From: Limiplasma sp045540635
GTDB lineage: Bacteria; Bacillota; Clostridia; Christensenellales; Aristaeellaceae
Assembly (NCBI GenBank): GCA_045540635.1
Contig: JAZQHO010000050.1
Location: 1 to 8,560, forward strand
DNA: 8,560 nt
Reading direction: 5' to 3'
A program made the translations under genes and the position numbers. Below, piece after piece: positions 5,741 to 8,560 of this stretch (within the stretch, counting starts at the first letter, position 1; every line of letters starts with the position of its first letter). The notes beneath the pieces are model-generated. The model ran no database searches. It saw only the letters and a list, made by a program, of their open reading frames with translations, and was not told the origin of the DNA.

Positions 5741-7159
5741 TTAAGCATACACGCCCACAAAGCGCAGTGTGGGTGCGATGCGGGCATCCGTAATGCGGAT
5801 GCGCAGCGCTTGAGCCGGGGCACCGTCCAGCACAACGATGCGTTTGTTGCCCACCACCGTTCCCCCGGCCTTCTGCACCCAGTCGCCATCCTGCCATAGA
5901 TCGATGGCATAGGTTTCGATACGCTGGCTCATACGCAGCTGCTCCCGCAGCACCACCCGCCGGATGGGCTGCGGCGTCTGCCAGCGCAGGATCACCTCCG
6001 CGGTGCCATCCTCCCGGATGGGCATATAGAAATGCTCATCCTCGCTGCGGATATACCCGATGCCGTGCCCCTCCGCCGCCGGGGAGGCCTCCGCAGAAGC
6101 TGTTTCCGCCAGATTTTCGCCATAGAAGGCGCGCAGGTAGTCTCCCAGCTCCCGCAGGCGGTTCACGTCGTTTTTGTGGAAAAGCCCCTCGTCGGTGGGC
6201 GGAATATTGAGCAGAAACATGGCATTGCCGCCCACGGATTTCTCGTAGATATCGATCAGCGTTTCAAGGGGCTTTACCTGATCGTTCTCCGATGCATGCC
6301 AGAACCAGCCGGGACGGATGGAGGTATTCACCTCCGCCGGGTACCAGATCAGTTCCTCCTCCCCCGCCAGCGCCTCCCGGCTGCCCAGATCCATATCCCA
6401 CGCCCGGATAGTGCGCTGCCGGAAGGCTGCATCATCGCTCTGCTGGCTCCGGGAAGCCACCTTCTCCGTATCGGCGGTGCAGGCAGGCACCACACTCCAC
6501 TCGGAGGGGCGGGTCTGCCCCGCCTCGTTGCCGCACCAGCGCACATCCGGCCCGCACACATGGATGCAGGCTCCCGGTTGTAGCCTGCGGATGGTATTGT
6601 AGTAGCGGTCCCAATCGTAATACTGTTTTTTGCCGTTGGGACCCTCGCCGCAGGCACCATCCAGCCAGACGGCAAATACATCGCCGTAGCCGGTGAGCAG
6701 CTCGGTCAGCTGGGCAATAAAATAGTCGTCATAAGGCTTGCCCGTGCCGTAGAGCGGTTCGTGCCTGTCCCACGGGGAAAGATAGATGCCAAAGCCAATG
6801 CCGCCCTTTCTGCAAGCCTCCGCCACCTCCCCCACCACATCGCCTAAGCCGCCCCGGTAAGGGCTGTAAGCCACGGTATGATCGGTATGGTGGCTGGGCC
6901 AGAGGCAGAAGCCATCGTGATGCTTGCAGGTAAGGATCAGCCCGGTCATGCCTGCCGCCTTGATGCTGTTCACCCACTGCTCCGCATCCAGCTCTTTGGG
7001 ATCAAAAACAGACGGGTTCTCGGTACCATCGCCCCATTCCCGGTCGGTAAAGGTATTCACCGTAAAATGCACAAAGGCATAAAAGCCCATCTGCTGGATC
7101 CTCAGCTGCCGTTCGCTGGGCGTAACGCTGACCAGCCGCTCATCAATGGTATGCCGCAT
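5741..7159 (-). CDS. Alpha-L-fucosidase, GH29 (subfamily B-like)
   Basis: Retaining glycosidase that removes alpha-linked fucose from oligosaccharides. The 472-residue protein shows the GH29 barrel: MGFYAFVHFTVNTF (24-37), TCKHHDGFCLWPS (77-89), and FAVWLDGACGEG (162-173), where D167 is the expected nucleophile. GNEAG at 210-214 supplies E212, 45 residues on, the position expected for the acid/base glutamate of the alpha-1,3/1,4-specific B subfamily. A C-terminal beta-sandwich-like region (about 350-472) has the discoidin-like pattern VVLREQLRMSQRIETYAIDL. No signal peptide is present, so it acts in the cytoplasm on imported substrates. The ATG at 7159 was chosen because AGAGGTG lies 5-6 nt upstream; a GTG nine codons earlier lacks a ribosome site. 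A strong promoter lies 40-75 nt upstream. I see no terminator between its stop and glgB, so partial co-transcription is possible. Subfamily and specificity are inferred. Confidence 0.93.
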   Translation of the reverse strand: MRHTIDERLVSVTPSERQLRIQQMGFYAFVHFTVNTFTDREWGDGTENPSVFDPKELDAEQWVNSIKAAGMTGLILTCKHHDGFCLWPSHHTDHTVAYSPYRGGLGDVVGEVAEACRKGGIGFGIYLSPWDRHEPLYGTGKPYDDYFIAQLTELLTGYGDVFAVWLDGACGEGPNGKKQYYDWDRYYNTIRRLQPGACIHVCGPDVRWCGNEAGQTRPSEWSVVPACTADTEKVASRSQQSDDAAFRQRTIRAWDMDLGSREALAGEEELIWYPAEVNTSIRPGWFWHASENDQVKPLETLIDIYEKSVGGNAMFLLNIPPTDEGLFHKNDVNRLRELGDYLRAFYGENLAETASAEASPAAEGHGIGYIRSEDEHFYMPIREDGTAEVILRWQTPQPIRRVVLREQLRMSQRIETYAIDLWQDGDWVQKAGGTVVGNKRIVVLDGAPAQALRIRITDARIAPTLRFVGVYA

Positions 7160-7206
7160 GGCTGCACCTCTTTGCCTGTCTTTCACTGCCCAAAGGGCTT
7201 TATTTC

Positions 7207-7236
7207 ATTGTAACCGATGGGAGGCTGCACCGTCAA
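7207..7236 (-). promoter_or_regulatory. Fucosidase gene promoter
   Basis: On the minus strand TTGACG (plus 7231-7236) and TACAAT (plus 7207-7212) are 18 bp apart. The start point would be near 7200. The leader of about 40 nt contains the small palindrome GCCCAAAGGGC (plus 7188-7198), a possible operator or hairpin. I see no clear cre box. Confidence 0.75.
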
Positions 7237-7249
7237 ACGCAAAAGAAAC

Positions 7250-7345
7250 GGGAGCCCCAGTGGGGGAGATGGAAAGGAAGGAGTTATCTTTCCCTTTGCA
7301 CCAAAGAAATACCGCAACAGCAAGCCCGCCACGGCTTGCTGTTGC
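7250..7345. other. Intergenic stretch with three hairpins at the composition boundary
   Basis: This gap between the divergent fucosidase and serine-hydrolase genes has no supported gene. It holds three self-complementary blocks in a row: CCCC/GGGG at 7255-7265, GGAAAG/CTTTCC at 7271-7293, and a perfect 13-bp stem at 7314-7326 with 7333-7345 (GCAACAGCAAGCC, loop CGCCAC). None has a long T-run after it. GC-rich sequence ends here and AT-rich sequence begins, so it may be an insertion junction or part of a dispersed repeat. Confidence 0.5.
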
Positions 7346-7365
7346 TTGTACTGCTGTGATAGAAT
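7336..7365 (+). promoter_or_regulatory. Promoter for the serine hydrolase operon
   Basis: TGA-TAGAAT (7357-7365) is an extended -10 box. TTGCTG (7336-7341) lies 18 bp upstream of the hexamer and could be the -35; it sits inside the right arm of the 13-bp hairpin at 7314-7345. The start point would be near 7372, about 30 nt before the ATG at 7402. Confidence 0.6.
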
Positions 7366-7401
7366 AAAAGCGACAAACTTGAATTTGATGGAGAAATCTT
7401 T

Positions 7402-8394
7402 ATGAAATCATTTGAAAATATTATCCCGAGAGATTTTCAAGGTGGAGTGCTTGTTCTTAAAGATGGTCAAGTTGTTTTTGAATATTGCCAAGGTAATGCT
7501 GACTATAGCACAAACACTCCCTTCACATCACATACTACAATTACATTAGCTTCACTGTCTAAGCAATTTATTGCAACAGCCATTTTCCTCCAGATAGAAC
7601 AGGGGAAACTTTCTTTGGATGATACAATCGACCAGTACTTTCCTCAATATCCCCAGAGAAAGAACATTACGATTCGCCATCTGCTACATCATTCAAGTGG
7701 TATTCCCGATTATATCAGTGATAGAATTATCCCTGACGCAATCCAAAAATATGAATCAGAGCACGGAATCGCACCAACTGATGTCATCGAGTTTAATAAG
7801 TGCATTGTTTCAGAATGTCGTCCTGTTAGTCTTTCAGAATGTTTTGACCTAATTGGTGAATTACCTTTGTATTTTGAGCCAGGCTCAGAGGGCAGATACA
7901 GTAATACCAATTATTTTTTACTTGGTCACATTCTTGAGGAAGCATCCAGAAAGTCTTTTGCGGATGTAATGAGTGATGTATTTATGCTCTTTGGGTTGAA
8001 ACATACACACGTGAATGGGCGTGGTGCAGATGCTTGTGGATATGTCAAACATGATGATATAAATTTTTCCTGTGGCAGACCTGCCATGGATAGTGGTGAC
8101 AGCAGCGTTGTTTCTTCGCTAACAGATTTAGGACTTTGGTGCAACGCTATACTAAATGCCGATATATTGTCTGCTGACAGTTGGAAGGAATGTCTGAATT
8201 TTAACCCGAAGCCTTATGGATGTGGTTTGTGGCAGTTCGATAATGGTTGGTTTGGACATGATGGAGGATTGCCAGGATTGAGACATTGGCAAAGGTTGAA
8301 TTTTAAGGATAAAGTGGCAATCATTATCCTCTCTAATGTTGTTATAGAGGAACCACCCTTTCTTGCCCAAATGATGGAATACTTTATTCGCTAA
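7402..8394 (+). CDS. Beta-lactamase-fold serine hydrolase (class C / PBP-like)
   Basis: A 330-residue member of the broad beta-lactamase/transpeptidase-like family, which includes class C enzymes, D-aminopeptidases and esterases. The active-site set is complete: S51-L-S-K54 (nucleophile serine and lysine), Y166-S-N168, and H286-D-G in place of the KTG box. HLLHHSSGIPDY (93-104) is a further family hallmark. No signal peptide or lipobox is visible, so the protein should be cytoplasmic; that argues against a classical exported beta-lactamase and for an esterase or peptidase role. The exact substrate cannot be read from sequence. GGAG about 8 nt before the ATG supports the start. Codon use is AT-rich, unlike thrC, glgB and the fucosidase, which suggests transfer from a lower-GC Firmicute. 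A second gene starts 54 nt after its stop on the same strand, probably one operon. Confidence 0.9.
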   Translation: MKSFENIIPRDFQGGVLVLKDGQVVFEYCQGNADYSTNTPFTSHTTITLASLSKQFIATAIFLQIEQGKLSLDDTIDQYFPQYPQRKNITIRHLLHHSSGIPDYISDRIIPDAIQKYESEHGIAPTDVIEFNKCIVSECRPVSLSECFDLIGELPLYFEPGSEGRYSNTNYFLLGHILEEASRKSFADVMSDVFMLFGLKHTHVNGRGADACGYVKHDDINFSCGRPAMDSGDSSVVSSLTDLGLWCNAILNADILSADSWKECLNFNPKPYGCGLWQFDNGWFGHDGGLPGLRHWQRLNFKDKVAIIILSNVVIEEPPFLAQMMEYFIR

Positions 8395-8448
8395 ATTCCA
8401 ATAGGTCGAACAGTTAGGAAAATAAGAATTTGACGAAGGAGATGTGCA

Positions 8449-8560
8449 ATGAGCAACAAAGACATTATAAAATATTTTTACGAAGTGGTTGTCTCCGAAA
8501 ACCTGCTTGATGAGCTTCATAAATACATCTCAGAGGACTGTGTGCAAAGAGTTGGAGAAA
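8449..8560 (+). CDS. N-terminus of a SnoaL/NTF2-like protein (runs off the right edge)
   Basis: The first 37 codons are present, beginning MSNKDIIKYFYEVVVSENLL and continuing DELHKYISEDCVQRVGE. The opening helix with YFYEVVVSE, then a segment ending in a polar 'y-sedC' stretch, resembles SnoaL-like (ester cyclase / NTF2-fold) proteins, which are small cytoplasmic alpha+beta barrels. Only the first part is visible, so function cannot be assigned. GAAGGAG (8435-8441) lies 7 nt before the ATG. It follows the serine hydrolase by 54 nt with no terminator between, has the same AT-rich composition and probably arrived with it. Confidence 0.65.
   Translation, partial: MSNKDIIKYFYEVVVSENLLDELHKYISEDCVQRVGE

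Noticed and set aside
4000..5793. 597-codon open frame on the plus strand opposite glgB
   Set aside because: Antisense shadow of a GC-rich gene with complete GH13 motifs; no start signals and no recognisable protein features.
7217..7405. 62-codon plus-strand frame before the serine hydrolase
   Set aside because: No ribosome site precedes it, it overlaps the fucosidase promoter and three hairpins, and the peptide looks like translated non-coding DNA (basic, with a run of three cysteines).
8152..8520. 122-codon minus-strand frame at the right end
   Set aside because: It is antisense to the end of the serine hydrolase and the next gene, both of which have ribosome sites and protein-family motifs.

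Overview
The window looks like chromosomal DNA from a GC-rich Gram-positive gut bacterium of the Oscillospiraceae/Ruminococcaceae (Faecalibacterium-like). This placement is inferred from protein character, strong AGGAGG-type ribosome sites and sigma-A-type promoters; it has not been tested by a search. Most of the window (about 1-7250) is GC-rich and dominated by minus-strand housekeeping and carbohydrate genes. From about 7346 to the right edge the DNA turns AT-rich and reads on the plus strand, which suggests acquired DNA.

Layout, left to right. Positions 1-60 hold the promoter, ribosome site and start codon of a minus-strand gene that leaves the window. Next is thrC (threonine synthase, minus), a self-contained unit with its own promoter, short leader and strong terminator. 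Divergent to it on the plus strand is a small membrane protein built from two near-identical 33-residue hydrophobic units. It is followed by a frameshifted, truncated remnant of a second membrane-protein gene. The remnant ends where a long hairpin begins. A secreted protein with two SH3 domains and an unassigned C-terminal domain (minus) lies between two hairpins that share an identical 28-nt core. Then come glgB (GH13 glycogen branching enzyme of the eukaryotic-like type, minus) and a cytoplasmic GH29-B-type alpha-L-fucosidase (minus), each with a good promoter. A hairpin-rich spacer separates these from the AT-rich right end, which holds a beta-lactamase-fold serine hydrolase (plus) and the start of a SnoaL/NTF2-like protein (plus), probably one operon.

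How the genes relate. The fucosidase lacks a signal peptide, so it probably trims imported fucosylated oligosaccharides. Branching enzyme beside it could put sugar surplus into glycogen, but that link rests only on adjacency. thrC and the two wall/membrane proteins have no evident link to this. No CRISPR array, rRNA, tRNA, transposase or clear defence system is visible. The most unusual points are the repeat-bounded SH3 gene next to a broken membrane gene, the duplicated membrane unit, and the sharp composition change near 7346.
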